Shown here in pieces: positions 1 through 10,524 of a DNA stretch of 64,000 nucleotides. Positions within the stretch are counted from its first letter, which is position 1, and every line of letters begins with the position of its first letter. The DNA lies in contig JAECYW010000005.1 of assembly GCA_023014335.1 (NCBI GenBank), positions 3,286,001 through 3,350,000 on the forward strand. The letters run 5' to 3'. A model generated the notes under the pieces. It was not told where the DNA came from, ran no database searches, and worked only from the letters and a program-made list of their open reading frames with translations. The position numbers and the translations under genes were made by a program. This DNA comes from Galerina marginata (lineage: Eukaryota; Basidiomycota; Agaricomycetes; Agaricales; Galerinaceae).

Positions 1-37
1 CAATTAATTCAAAAAAGGTGATTTCACTGTAAAATTT

Positions 38-1555
38 TTACGTACTTCGAATGGGCTGCTTCCCCTTCTGTTCAGCAGTCAATCGTGGAGGCGATCGTTG
101 CCGGAGGACGCCATCGGGGACCTGAACGTACGCCATCTGCTCGGCACGCAACTCAGCGGCAACGGCGGAGGGCAGCCCAGACCGTGGTCGCGATTTCTCC
201 TTTTTCGCCGTCTTAACCACTGGCGCAGGAACAGGGGGCGGAGCCATCGCAGCGGGCACCTTGGAGGTCGACGCTTTTGGGCGCGGTGGGGCCGACGCCT
301 TCGGCAACTTCACGACCACGGTTTTGGGCGGCTTCGGCCTCGCGTCGGCCTCGTCCTCGGAATCCACCCTCCTGCGCTTGGCCTTTTTGGGAGGCGCTGT
401 GGACCCACTGGAGCTGCTGTCCTCCTCAGAGCTGTCTTCGGACTCCAGGTCCTTCTCGGCTACCATTGCTGGGGATTTGGCCTGCCTGCGGGTACGTGGC
501 GCTGCTAGTTCAGTGCCGGAAACTTGAGGCTTCCTGACGCCATCGCATCTTATCCTCCTGCAACCACAGTAATAGCATGCACCACGCTGGTATTTGCTGG
601 CCTGTTCCACACACTGGGTCCCAGCCCCCACGCAATTTGAGCAAGGCGTCGCAAAGAGGCGCGTACTCGGCTTCGGGTTCCTGATGACCTTGGGTTTTTT
701 GGAGGCAGCTGGGGCCGGGGTCGCTGCCTTCGACTGCTTGGTTTTGGGGGGGGGAACCGGTAAGGCGACGGCGCCAGGATGGTGGTTGGACGGGGGGGCA
801 GCGCGGTGCTCGCGATCGGAGGGATGGTGGTCATCACCGCGTCGTTTTTTTGAGGTCGCGACGACAGCTGCGGGGGGTTCGCGAGATTGCGCCGGTAAGG
901 TCCTCCGTTCCGTGTCCGATCGCTCGCCTTCCGATGGCAGTGGGGGCTGGGTGCTTTTGCGTCGGCTTCGGTGCGTTTCCGGCATGGCACGCGTCGTGTT
1001 CTCGGCGGATGGCTTGCCAGATGGCGCGGGCATTTGGGGAGAAGGGGGAGTGTAGGGGACATGGACAAGGGGGCCAGGGGCGCCCAGCGTCCCGAAAACA
1101 CCCGCTGGGTCATTCGAATCAAAGGAGCTGGACGGGTACGGACCCCGGATCCCGTCAGGCGGTGAAATCTTCGCGTCGAATGCGAGCAAAGCAGCCCACA
1201 TTGCGTCACAAAACTCCACGCCAGATGCATCGAACTTGCGTTTCTTGAGGGCCTGGTAAAATTGGAACGCAAAGGCGGGGCGATCGAAAATCTTGGCGAT
1301 GACGTCGGCCTCGGGACCGGCGGTGCCTTGCTCCCTCTCCAGTTTGAAGGTCTGGCTAGCCTCTCGAATTCGGTGCTAGGTAACAGACAGAGTTTAAAAT
1401 GAGCATTAAGGGGTGTGTTGGAGGTTGGAACTTACCATGCCGGCCTTGATGCCCTCAACATGTCCGACGATGTTGCGGCCAGCGATCGCGAATCGAATGA
1501 GGCCGTCAGCGGTGTTGAGGATGTTCAAAACGGAGGCAGGAGTGTAGGTGGACAT
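38..1555 (-). CDS. Unknown protein with a cysteine cluster
   Basis: Two exons (1555-1436 and 1375-38) joined across a 60 bp GT-AG intron, giving about 485 residues. The ATG at 1555 is chosen because it opens a 40-codon exon that joins in frame to the long exon. The N-terminal ~90 residues look folded and helical. The rest is low-complexity, rich in Pro, Ser, Lys and Arg with basic and acidic patches typical of nuclear proteins. About residues 275-310 hold a cysteine cluster: C-x2-C-x6-C, then after ~13 residues C-x2-C-x-C and a further Cys near RRIRC. This resembles the zinc-knuckle-like clusters of many uncharacterised Agaricomycete proteins. It may bind nucleic acid, but that is inference. 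It starts head-to-head with the gene at 1781. No specific function is recognised. Confidence 0.7.
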
Positions 1556-1780
1556 TTTTCAAAAGGTGGTTGGTTGGGAGATGTTCGGCACAGAGAGGCA
1601 GCGGCAACGGCAAAGAAGTTAGTTGTAGGAGAAGAGAAGAAAAGAGGCGGGATTGGGGCAAAATGAAAATCAACATGCACGTGATCTTATCAAACATTCG
1701 CACGCCGCAATCAACGGTGTCGGCATCCTTCGCATATCCGCAATCTATTCCTTTATCTTCACCCATCTGCACACATTTTC
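1556..1780. promoter_or_regulatory. Shared divergent promoter region
   Basis: These 225 bp separate the start codons of two head-to-head genes (ATG at 1555 minus and 1781 plus), so both promoters and 5' leaders must lie here or overlap the neighbouring gene. I see no convincing TATA box. The plus-strand side just before 1781 is pyrimidine-rich (TC-rich), as is common in front of basidiomycete start sites. Confidence 0.4.
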
Positions 1781-2540
1781 ATGGCTGAAACAGACAACAC
1801 TCTCTTCACCTCAACTATGCCAAAAATACCCGATGGGTTCGTGTCAGTGGTCGGACCCGACGGGCTCAGTTACATAGTGCCGGACTTCCTGATCCCGGCC
1901 ACAAATCTCGCCTTTCGAAAATACACCAATCGAGTTGAAAATCATATTAACAGCGAGCCTGGTGGGGTAAGTCATTTTGAGTGTTATGTTCTCCACATTC
2001 CCCACGACGTTGGGGAGCGAAGTGATCAATCTACGGCATTGATTGTGCCCGTGGCCGATGCCGATGCCGATGGCAGTCGGGGCCGCATTGTCGCATTATG
2101 GGTCCCTAAAGCACACCACCTACATCGGTTTTAACACATAGCCTTTTACATTTAGGGTCTCAACTATAAACAGGGCAATCCAGCAAGTTTCCTCGGCGCT
2201 GATAACATCACTCTCCCTGCCGATCCCGTAAGTTTGGAACTCATCGCATCTGTGGCTTTGAGATTGACCGCAATCATTTCAGCACAACTCTGAGCGCGAA
2301 TTACTTGGCCTTCATTCTGATGTCCTGGCGCTCCGGGACACTTTGGGGATATCCTATAAGGATGCGAGCCATCGCCTGTATCTTGCCGAAGCCGAAAGGT
2401 TGAGTTCCGAGGAACGGGCCCGGAAAGCATTTGCCCTGTTGTCGGCCCGTACCAGTGACTCTTTGTCTCGCTTCAACGAGAGATTGAAGTCCGTTTATGA
2501 CAAGATTTCGACAACCCCCCGCGACACTCCAACCCGCTAG
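1781..2540 (+). CDS. Unknown protein, helical C-terminus
   Basis: Three exons (1781-1966, 2156-2227, 2283-2540) joined by GT-AG introns, all in phase 0, giving about 171 residues. The ATG at 1781 begins MAETDNTLF; the frame stays open to each donor (GTAAGT at 1967 and 2228). The last exon is rich in Glu, Arg, Leu and Ala and is predicted helical or coiled-coil, for example around SYKDASHRLYLAEAERLSSE. No membrane segment, signal peptide or catalytic motif is seen. It is transcribed away from the cysteine-cluster gene and shares a 225 bp spacer with it, so the two may be co-expressed. Function is not recognised. Confidence 0.65.
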
Positions 2541-3531
2541 CCCCCTTGCAATGCCGATGCCGAGTCAAATTAGGATGATCCCGACGTAGCTGGGTACACA
2601 AAAGGAAGGCTGAAAGTTTGGTAGCTACAGTAGAATTACCTTCATTGTTTTAACCCTTCTAACGAGTAATTGATTGTCCCACTTGTACCATTGAACTCTT
2701 GACACTGTTATCGCCCTCCCGTCTCTTTGCCGTTGCCGTTGCCGATTCGGCCTGATTTCCTGTTGCTGCTGCTGCATCTGTATATTCCCTAATCTGATCT
2801 CATATTACTACGTCATTTTGTATATACTGTAAGAGGTGAACAATTGGATGGATCAATTGAATGATTGCCATTGCGGCACTGGCTTCAGTTGGTGCCGTTG
2901 CCTTTTCGGCTTCATCTCCTGTTGCTGCTGCTGCGTCGGCTTTCACAATGTCTGCTGTTCCCCAGCTCCTTGAGGGTGCTATTTGTGAAGTTGCCCATTT
3001 GATACCTCAATTTAATGCTTTGAAATTGCGACGCCGGCTTCAGTTGGTGCCATTACCCGAACCGGCACCAGCTCGTATTGATGCTAATACTGCTGCTGAC
3101 ACTTCCAATTGTTTATTGACTCCATGCTAAAGCAAATCTGAATATTTAATTGGATAATTCAAATCAATATGCCTGTCGCTTTCATAGTGCTTTTGAGGCT
3201 TTCCCGTTTTACCCTCACGTCCTTTCCTCTGGTTTATATTATATAGACACAATACCCTTACTATTAACATGTACTGTAGTTTCAATGCCGATCTCCTACG
3301 GTGCCATTGACTGAGGAATTTGGCTCGTGGCCGAGCCCGCACAGGAGCCGAACGGCTTCATCTGTGAGGCCGTTCGGGCCCGTCTAGGGCTGCCGTGGCC
3401 GTCTCCGCGCTAAGGGCCCGTTCATTGAATTCATTGGCCTCGATTGAGTCGGCACACTGTAAACGTTCAATGCTTCGATTCATTCGCTACAATGTAGCTT
3501 CTCTATGTGGGGCAGGGCAATGGGAAGACGT

Positions 3532-3569
<38 letters not shown>

Positions 3570-4009
3570 TCTAGAGTACGCACTAATAATAATTAACTAA
3601 TACAACTACTCTACCAAGAAAAGAATCCTGCATCGTCCAATCAGCATGTATTAATTAAAAGGGGAAGAATGGAAGAAGTGGAATGAAAGTATCAGCTACA
3701 AAGTTCGTGCGTGCATTCGTGATTCAATGTTCAAGCAATTTTGGTACGTTACTGGGTTGTTATTGGGTATTCGATGTGGATGTGGATGGTCGATGTCGAT
3801 ATTCGTTTGTCTACTTTTGGGTTACGAGTTTTGGGTTTCAACCTCCATCGTCGTTTTCGTCGGTGCTGATGGGCAAGCCGGAACTGAAGGGACAAATACT
3901 TTGGAGGACGGACGTGGGGCGGGTGGTGAAAGTAAGTCGACGACAAGGGCAGACGAAAGGGAGATAGAAAAAGTGGGCGTCCGCTTGAACAACAGCATCA
4001 ACGCAGGCA
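2541..4009. other. Intergenic region with local duplications
   Basis: No supported gene. It holds two imperfect copies of a ~45 bp block containing GTTGCTGCTGCTGC (about 2717-2776 and 2890-2938), with a third weaker trace near 3035-3110. A GC-rich patch with short inverted repeats around GGCCGTTCGGGCCC lies at about 3300-3420, followed by a GA microsatellite. The stretch 3600-4009 shows nothing I can name. An 89-codon frame at 2861-3130 lies inside the duplicated blocks and is not accepted as a gene. Confidence 0.5.
3535..3566. repeat. (GA)n microsatellite
   Basis: About 16 uninterrupted GA units in the intergenic region downstream of the 1781-2540 gene. Confidence 0.95.
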
Positions 4010-5878
4010 TCACCTCAACCCCGCCCCCGCCTCCTCAGACTCCGAAAAAGGCACCCGCGTGCTAAGCTTATCATACCGCACCCCACGCCCACCATGCGTC
4101 CTCGTCTCAGCTCCAGGCGTGCGCGGTTCGTAACTTCTGCCTTCATGGGACCTTCCTTCGTGGCTCCTCCCTTCGTGCGACCGTCTTTCATGGCTCCTCC
4201 CCTCGTGTGAGCGGCTTTCATGGGATCGTCCTTCATGGGATCTTCCTTCATGCGACCTTCCTTCATGAGACCGTCCTTCGTGCGACCTCCCCTCGCGGCT
4301 CCGTTCATGGCTCCTCCTCTCCCGCGTCCGGCCTTCATAAACACCCGCACCCACACCTGCACCCGCACCCACACCTGCACCGGCAGCAGGACCGGCAGGA
4401 CCGGACGGAGCGTACGGTACGCTAGGCAGCGCTTCGAGCTGCAAGTTCAGATTCGACCTTGAGCGGGTGAGCACATCCGCTGCTACTTCGTCGCCGTATT
4501 GTTCGGCTAGTTGACTGGAAAAGTAGGCGTAAGTTAGTACGGGGAATAAAATAATGAATAAAACAAACGAAAAAAACCGAGAAAAAACACGAAAAAAAGA
4601 AGAAAAAAACTTACCCCGCATAATTATCCATAATAACCGCCATACTAGCCACACTCAGCCTATACGCCTTGGGCATCATCCCCTTCCCAAACCGATACGT
4701 CACATGGTTCGCACACAACAGCCCCGCCACCATCACCGCCAAATGCAGCGGCACCAGCCCAAATGCCACTCCATACCACACCCTCAGCACTTTCCTCTCA
4801 AAAGCCAGATAACGCGCTTTACACCCTGGCAGGATGCTCCGCGCGTAGCACGTCTGGCTGACGGTGGCTTCGACGAAGGGGGAGAAGTAACCGCAGCATT
4901 GGAGCTCGTTTTGGATTGTGAGACGGCCGTCTTCGCCGAGGTGTTTGGACCATTGGAGGTTGATCTTTCCTTCGAGGTTGAATGTGCGTCGTTTGTAGGT
5001 CAGGTAGCCGGGTACGAGGATGAACGCGAAGACGACCCAAAGGAGGAGGGTGTAGACAGCGAGGAAGGAGCGGTTGTTAGTGAGCAGGCCGGCCCATCCG
5101 AGGAGGCAGACGAGGATCCCGGTGCAGGCTGCTAGGGTGGATAGGACGAGTTCGGGGGTGTTCCCTGAGCGCAGGATGGCGGCGTGCGGGAAGATGTTGA
5201 ACCATGTGAGGAGGGTGAGGATGAGGGTTGTGAATGAGTAGATCGTGAGCTGGGAAAGGGGTTAGTTTATGCGATTGGGGGAGGATGGGGACTTACGAGG
5301 AGGTTGGCGGCGAATAAGACCCATTTGAACCGATTCCACCTCAGCTTTCGCGGAGCGTGCTTCGACCCTCTCCTTCCCCGCCCGAACAGCTCATCCCCAT
5401 CACGCAACTCATCGTCGTCCTCCTCGTCCTCATCCGCAGGGCCCCCAATCCTCGCCTCACCACTCCTGAACGCATCCACGCCTCCTCCCATCTTAGGCAC
5501 CATCCCCGCACCAGGGTTCAGCGGGTCTTTCAACCTCGCCGCGCCGCCGCGGGTCATGCGCCGTCTGGGCCCAGCAGGCGAGGAGAACAGCGGGTTCGAA
5601 AACTTGCTCGGGACGTAGTTGACGCTTAGCGAGGCGCTGCTGTCTCCTGTCGCCAGGCCGTGGTGCTGCCCGGGAGTCTCGTACGCGTTGGCTAGGGCAA
5701 GGGCGTGGGGCGGGGTTCGGCCTGGGGAGACGTCTCGCGATCGGGAGGGCGAGGAGAATGGGCTCGTAGGGCTGGCGAACCCTGGTGGACTGCCGCTGCT
5801 GTGGAGGAGCGTCGAGCTGGAGGAGCTGGGGCGCTGTTGGGGGCGATTGAACCGCGGTTTTGGAGGGTCGAACTGCAT
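4010..5878 (-). CDS. Tetraspanin, Tsp2-like
   Basis: Three exons (5878-5297, 5249-4615, 4514-4010) with GT-AG introns give 573 residues. A disordered cytosolic N-terminus of ~190 residues, rich in Ser and Pro with an acidic run (DEDEEDDDEL), precedes four hydrophobic segments. These are near WVLFAANLLLTIYSFTTLIL, CTGILVCLLGWAGLL, AVYTLLLWVVFAFILV and WYGVAFGLVPLHLAVMVAGL. The large extracellular loop carries the diagnostic CCG motif (LQCCGYFSPF) and two later cysteines (QTCYARSILPGC), the pattern that defines tetraspanins. Fungal tetraspanins organise membrane complexes; the basidiomycete type Tsp2 has this long N-terminal tail. The C-terminal tail is unusual: after a Gly-Ala-Val stretch it carries about 14 copies of a five-residue RSHEG-type repeat. 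Length and topology fit the family; the exact subtype is inferred. Confidence 0.88.
4129..4336. repeat. 15 bp coding minisatellite
   Basis: About 14 tandem copies of a degenerate 15 bp unit inside the last tetraspanin exon. Read on the minus strand they encode R-S-H-E-G with changes to R-S-H-E-R or R-S-Y-E. The unit length is a multiple of three, so copy number can change without breaking the frame. A second small repeat (CACCCGCACCCACACCTGCA, about 4341-4380) encodes the preceding Gly-Ala-Val run. Confidence 0.9.
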
Positions 5879-6285
5879 GTTGCGCAGGATGAGGGTCGTT
5901 GAGGCGCGTATATGCGGCTGGATAGAGGCTAAGAGGCCAAAAGAAGGTCCAGCCCGTCGTTTGATCCGACGGGGAAGCTAGATCGACAAAGGAATTGAGC
6001 GAAAAAGTACAGCTGGCCACGTTGCCAGCACCCGAGCAGAGGCAGTCAGGAACGTTCGTAGTAGTAGCAGTCCAAGACTGCAGGTGAGATCGTGTCCATT
6101 GGGGCGAAAAAGAATGGCAGCGCGGTTGGATGATGTGGTGGGGAGCAAGAGTATGCGATCAGTGGCTGTGCGTCATGTCCACCGACTATTGCTCAACGCG
6201 TCTGAAAGCTTTACTGTCCAGGTAACGTTCTATAGTTCTACGGGTATACACAAACCAGGGTATCTCACAACACCATTCCACTCAA
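5879..6285. other. Spacer between tetraspanin and DHTKD1-like gene
   Basis: About 400 bp between two minus-strand genes. It must contain the tetraspanin promoter and leader and the DHTKD1-like 3' end. No clear motif is seen. Confidence 0.5.
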
Positions 6286-9200
6286 CTACAACCCCACGAA
6301 AGGAGCCTCCACGACCACCCGCTGCTGCGCCTGATACAACTTGCCCACCCCAGGCGCAGGCAATGCGCTCTCCTTCCGCCCCATATAAACCACCTCTTTC
6401 TCGCCTCTACCCATCTTCCGAAGCACCGACCCAATCCGTCCAGAAACATGCGTAAAAGCACCCTGGTTCCTCGGTTCCTCCTGGAGCCACGCAAACTCCT
6501 CCGCATGCGAGTACTGCTGCAACACTTCCTCGAGCTGCTGGAACGGGAAGGGCGCAAGCTCCTCGATGCGGATGAAGGCGACGGAGTGGTCTAGCCCGCG
6601 CGCTTGACGTTCTTTGATCAGTTCGTAGTAGATCTTGCCAGAGAGCATGACGACTCTCGAGGCCTTCGCTTTATCTATTAATGGGTCGGCGAGGACGGGC
6701 TTGAAGTGGGTGCCCGATTCGATATCAGCCATCGATGAGGAGGCGGCCTGTGATAGATATCACTTCAGTTAAGCTGGAGGGACCTTTGGAGGAAAATAAC
6801 ACACAGATAACCGGAGGAGCCCTTTCGGGCCTGCGATTACTAATGGCTTTCGATAGTTTCGGCATATCTGTCTCCTGAGAAGATGGAAATATTGAGCAGG
6901 TGTCGTTGGAAAGGTAACGTGCATGTTGATATTAGTCGGCTCGGAATTCGCGTCGTAGCGATCATTGGTCAACTAAGCAATTGAAAAATAAAAGTCAACA
7001 ACAAGGAACATCATTCACGAAGAAAGTCCAACCTGAAGCATCCTCTCAATCCGCGAAGACGAGTGCTCGGGTCCAGCACCGTCAAGGCCATGAGGAAGCA
7101 TCAAGACGATGCCGCTTTGTCTGAGCCATTTTGCTAGAATCATCGTGTCAATCCTTGTCTTGGCTAGCACGCAAAATAATCGATGACTTACTTTCAGAGG
7201 AGGAGATGAAAGTGTCGATCATAACCTGCACAAAGACAGCATGAATATTAGGCCAAAGGAATTGCGAAGAAGAATCACCTGAGCGCCGTTGAAGAAGTCG
7301 CCAAACTACAAGAATACCAGTTAGTCATAACAGAGGGCTGAAACGACAAATGCACCTGGGCTTCCCAAATCGGCAAAAGATTGGGTCTCTCCCAACTAGC
7401 ACCATATTCGAACTAAACTCCAAAATAAACAATTACAATCAACATCGACAGAGAGAGACTAGAAACACGCACGCCAAGTACCGCCATTTCGCTCAATGAG
7501 CCTATACAAAACCATGAGTCAAATTCAAAATGACACCGATCAGGAAAAAAACGAACTATTGGCCAACTCCAGCTTTCCATCTGCCTTCAGCTCATCATTC
7601 AACGGCACGATCACGCCCTCCGTCTTCTGATTGACCAGCATCGCGTGTCGGTGGCTGAAGGTCCCTCGCCCGACGTCTTGTCCTGATATGCGCACGTCGG
7701 CGCCTTCAAGCATGACCGAGCCGAATGCGAGGGCCTACAAGACAAAGAAGAGTGTGAGGACGAGTGATTGAACGAACACCAAGAGATGATGGCAAAGAGC
7801 TTACCTCGGCAGTCGCGAAGTCGATACCCTTCCCGGACTCGATACTCTGCAGCCTATTCTTCACGTGCCGATGCAGCTTCGGATGGATCTCCTACAAAAC
7901 CCAATCAGAACTCAATCCACCCCCAAAAACTCGGAAAACTTACAAACCCTTCAGGAACAGCCACACTCGCCCTCCCAACCCTATCCAACACCGCCCTATC
8001 CACACCTGTCGCAGGATCATGCACAGCAGCCTCGCTCGCAGGCCACACCATCCCGCTCCACTGCTCCTGCAGCATCGACGCGGAGGGCACGTAGGATGCA
8101 GTTTTGGCGAGCTCAGCTTCGAGGTGGGATTTGTATGCGGCGCGGACGGCGGTGGTTTCTTGGTGCGTTAGGACCTCCTCTGCCTGTGTGGGTGTATGTT
8201 GAGTGGGTAAATGGGAAATGGGAAGGAAGAGAGACATACGATGAGTTTTTGTTCGTACAGTTGAGGCACGGACTTCCGAGCTGCGATTTGTTCGTACATT
8301 AGCGGGCTGGTGATACCAGGCAGGTCCAGTTCGTTGTGTCTTCATTAAACCAAGGTTCGTAAGCTCAAGGTGATAATCAGTCAACCAGAAGGTCGGTGCT
8401 TACCCCCTAAGCAATAGAAGAATATTAGTTAGATTTACGTTCAATAACAAAGAGGAACCGGGAAACAGAAACACACCATCGTCTATACACCAATAGATCC
8501 ACGATGATATCCTTTCTGAAGTAATTCCGATACCTAAATGCGATATCCATCGCTTTAGCAACATCTGTAATCCAAAACGTATGAGAAAATTTAGAAGAGC
8601 GAAGTTGAAAAAAATTTACCTTCCGGATGATCTCCATTAACGTGTAAAATCGGCGTGTTGATCATCTTCCCAACGTCCGAGCAGTATAGTGAAGACCTGG
8701 CGTTTGAGGCTGGCGTGGTATATCCGATGCTACAAAACAGAAGTAGTCAGTCGGCAGGTCTGATAGTGTCTCAACGTTTCGAGAAGGAATTACTTGTTAC
8801 TGCGAAGATAATAAATTTGAAGGAACCAAAAAAAGCCGTTGAGATGACTTACTCAACGACTAAATGAACGCTTCCTCCACTAGTAAAATGCGGCAGATTA
8901 CCTGTTTATTAACACCGTCAGTCCTTCCATCCTCCACTTCCAGACAAGAAAAAGCATCAATGCCGACATACTGAGCCCAAAACTCTCCATCACGACGCCT
9001 TGGCCAGCAAAGCTCGCATCACCGTGCAGCTGCACGCAGAGCACGCGATCGCCAAGCTTGCAGTCCGCAGGGGATGTCTTGAGCAGCGCAAACTGCTTTG
9101 CGCGCGTTTTGCCGAGGGCTACTGGGTTGACGGCCTCTGAAGAAAAGTATGAATGCTTAGTGCGACGGACGATACGAGAAAATGATGATAAAGGACTTAC

Positions 9201-10524
9201 CGAGATGAGAAGGGTTAGGGAGAAGGGAAACCTTTAGTGGATGCGGAGCGCCGGGGTATGTTAAAGAAGGAGAAGCGACTACAAAACCCGCTCATCGTCA
9301 GTATGATGGTTGACCTGTTAGGATTGGACCAACCTAAATGGCTTAGCACGTCGCCCTCTGCACCGAGCTCCTCGGGAATCTCGTACCCGCCTTTGATCTT
9401 GTGAAACATGGCAGCAGGCGAGTATTGCAGAATGTCGGTGAGGAGGTTGAGGCGGCCTCTGTGAGGCATAGCTGCAAACACGAATGGAATGAGTGGAGAA
9501 TAATATTCATGAAGAGAAAGGATGTACCAAGAACAATGTGTTGGACGCCAGCTGGATAGATTGGGGATTTAGATCTTGTGGTACTGGATATGAAGGAAAA
9601 TATGAAGCTTACCTTGAGAGGCAGCTAAGAATAGAGAGTCGAGAGCGGGAAGCATCGACTCGCCGCCTTCCAGTCCGTACTACACGTCACGAAGCAAAAA
9701 ATTAGCAACCTGGCCAGGATGTACGCGTGCAAAGTTGACTGACGCGTTTCAGGTTCGGAAACTTGAGCTGTAAAAAGTTGTCGAACACCTCACTCCGGGC
9801 AAGGAGTTCGTGTATGCGTCTCTTCTTCGCCTCGTCGATCTGAACGAGAGGAGTATTCTGGAGAGGGCAGAGATTGGGATTCTAGAAGATGGGAGAACCA
9901 CAAGCGCTCGGTTTTCGAAGGAGAGTGCATATACTGAACAACCGAACAAAAATAAGCACCAGAAAAACAAGAAAAAGATAAAAACGTACCTCATACGCGA
10001 TATTCCCAACATAAACCCGCCTTAAATGTTCTCTAATCTGCCTCAGGTTCCACCACTCCTCGCCATCCGACTCTCCGACGCGTTTCGTCCATAATATCCC
10101 ATCCACATTATACACCTTCCCTTCATCATCAAGCCCATACCTCTCTGGCGAGAGCGCGGCGACTTCCTCGCGGTGGATGAGGTCGAGGGGGTCGATCCGG
10201 GCGGCACGATGGCCGTGCGTACGCATGGAGTCTACATAGCGCAGGAGGGGCGCGTTTTCGGCGCGGTTTTGCAGCTGAGTGCTGGTGTCTGGTTGATAGA
10301 AGAGATATTGGATGAGAAATACAGACACATGGTGGTACAAGGGTGAAAGTGGACTTACAGTCTGGAAAGACGTATCCTTGAGGTTTGCGAAACCCAAAGG
10401 ACTCGTCGTGGTACATACGACGCATCACAAGAGTCGATGCTCTTCCTGAGTGGATGCAGCCATTGTGCGGCCCAGACCCCAGAGACAGAAGACGTCGGTG
10501 CAAGATAAACTTGCCGCTTCTCAT
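6286..10524 (-). CDS. 2-oxoadipate dehydrogenase E1-like (DHTKD1 family)
   Basis: A thiamine-diphosphate 2-oxoacid dehydrogenase of the OGDH/DHTKD1 family, spread over roughly 20 short exons. The ATG at 10524 opens an Arg-rich presequence ([15 protein letters not shown]), fitting a mitochondrial matrix enzyme. Landmarks in order: [10 protein letters not shown], the cofactor-site region [63 protein letters not shown], then the transketolase half with [29 protein letters not shown] and [24 protein letters not shown] with GDVLSHL fits DHTKD1 (2-oxoadipate) better than OGDH. Family members decarboxylate 2-oxoadipate in lysine and tryptophan breakdown, together with E2 and E3 subunits. First exon 10524-10359, last exon 6747-6286. 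Oddity: near 9850-9890 the frame of [20 protein letters not shown] does not connect to that of [19 protein letters not shown]; a +1 shift is needed and no intron fits. Confidence 0.88.

Noticed and set aside
594..1055. Plus-strand frames opposite the cysteine-cluster gene
   Set aside because: They are shadows of the GC-rich minus-strand exon with no independent support.
2861..3130. 89-codon frame with a signal-peptide-like start
   Set aside because: It is composed of locally duplicated GCTGCTGCTGC-type sequence; composition alone can explain the hydrophobic start.
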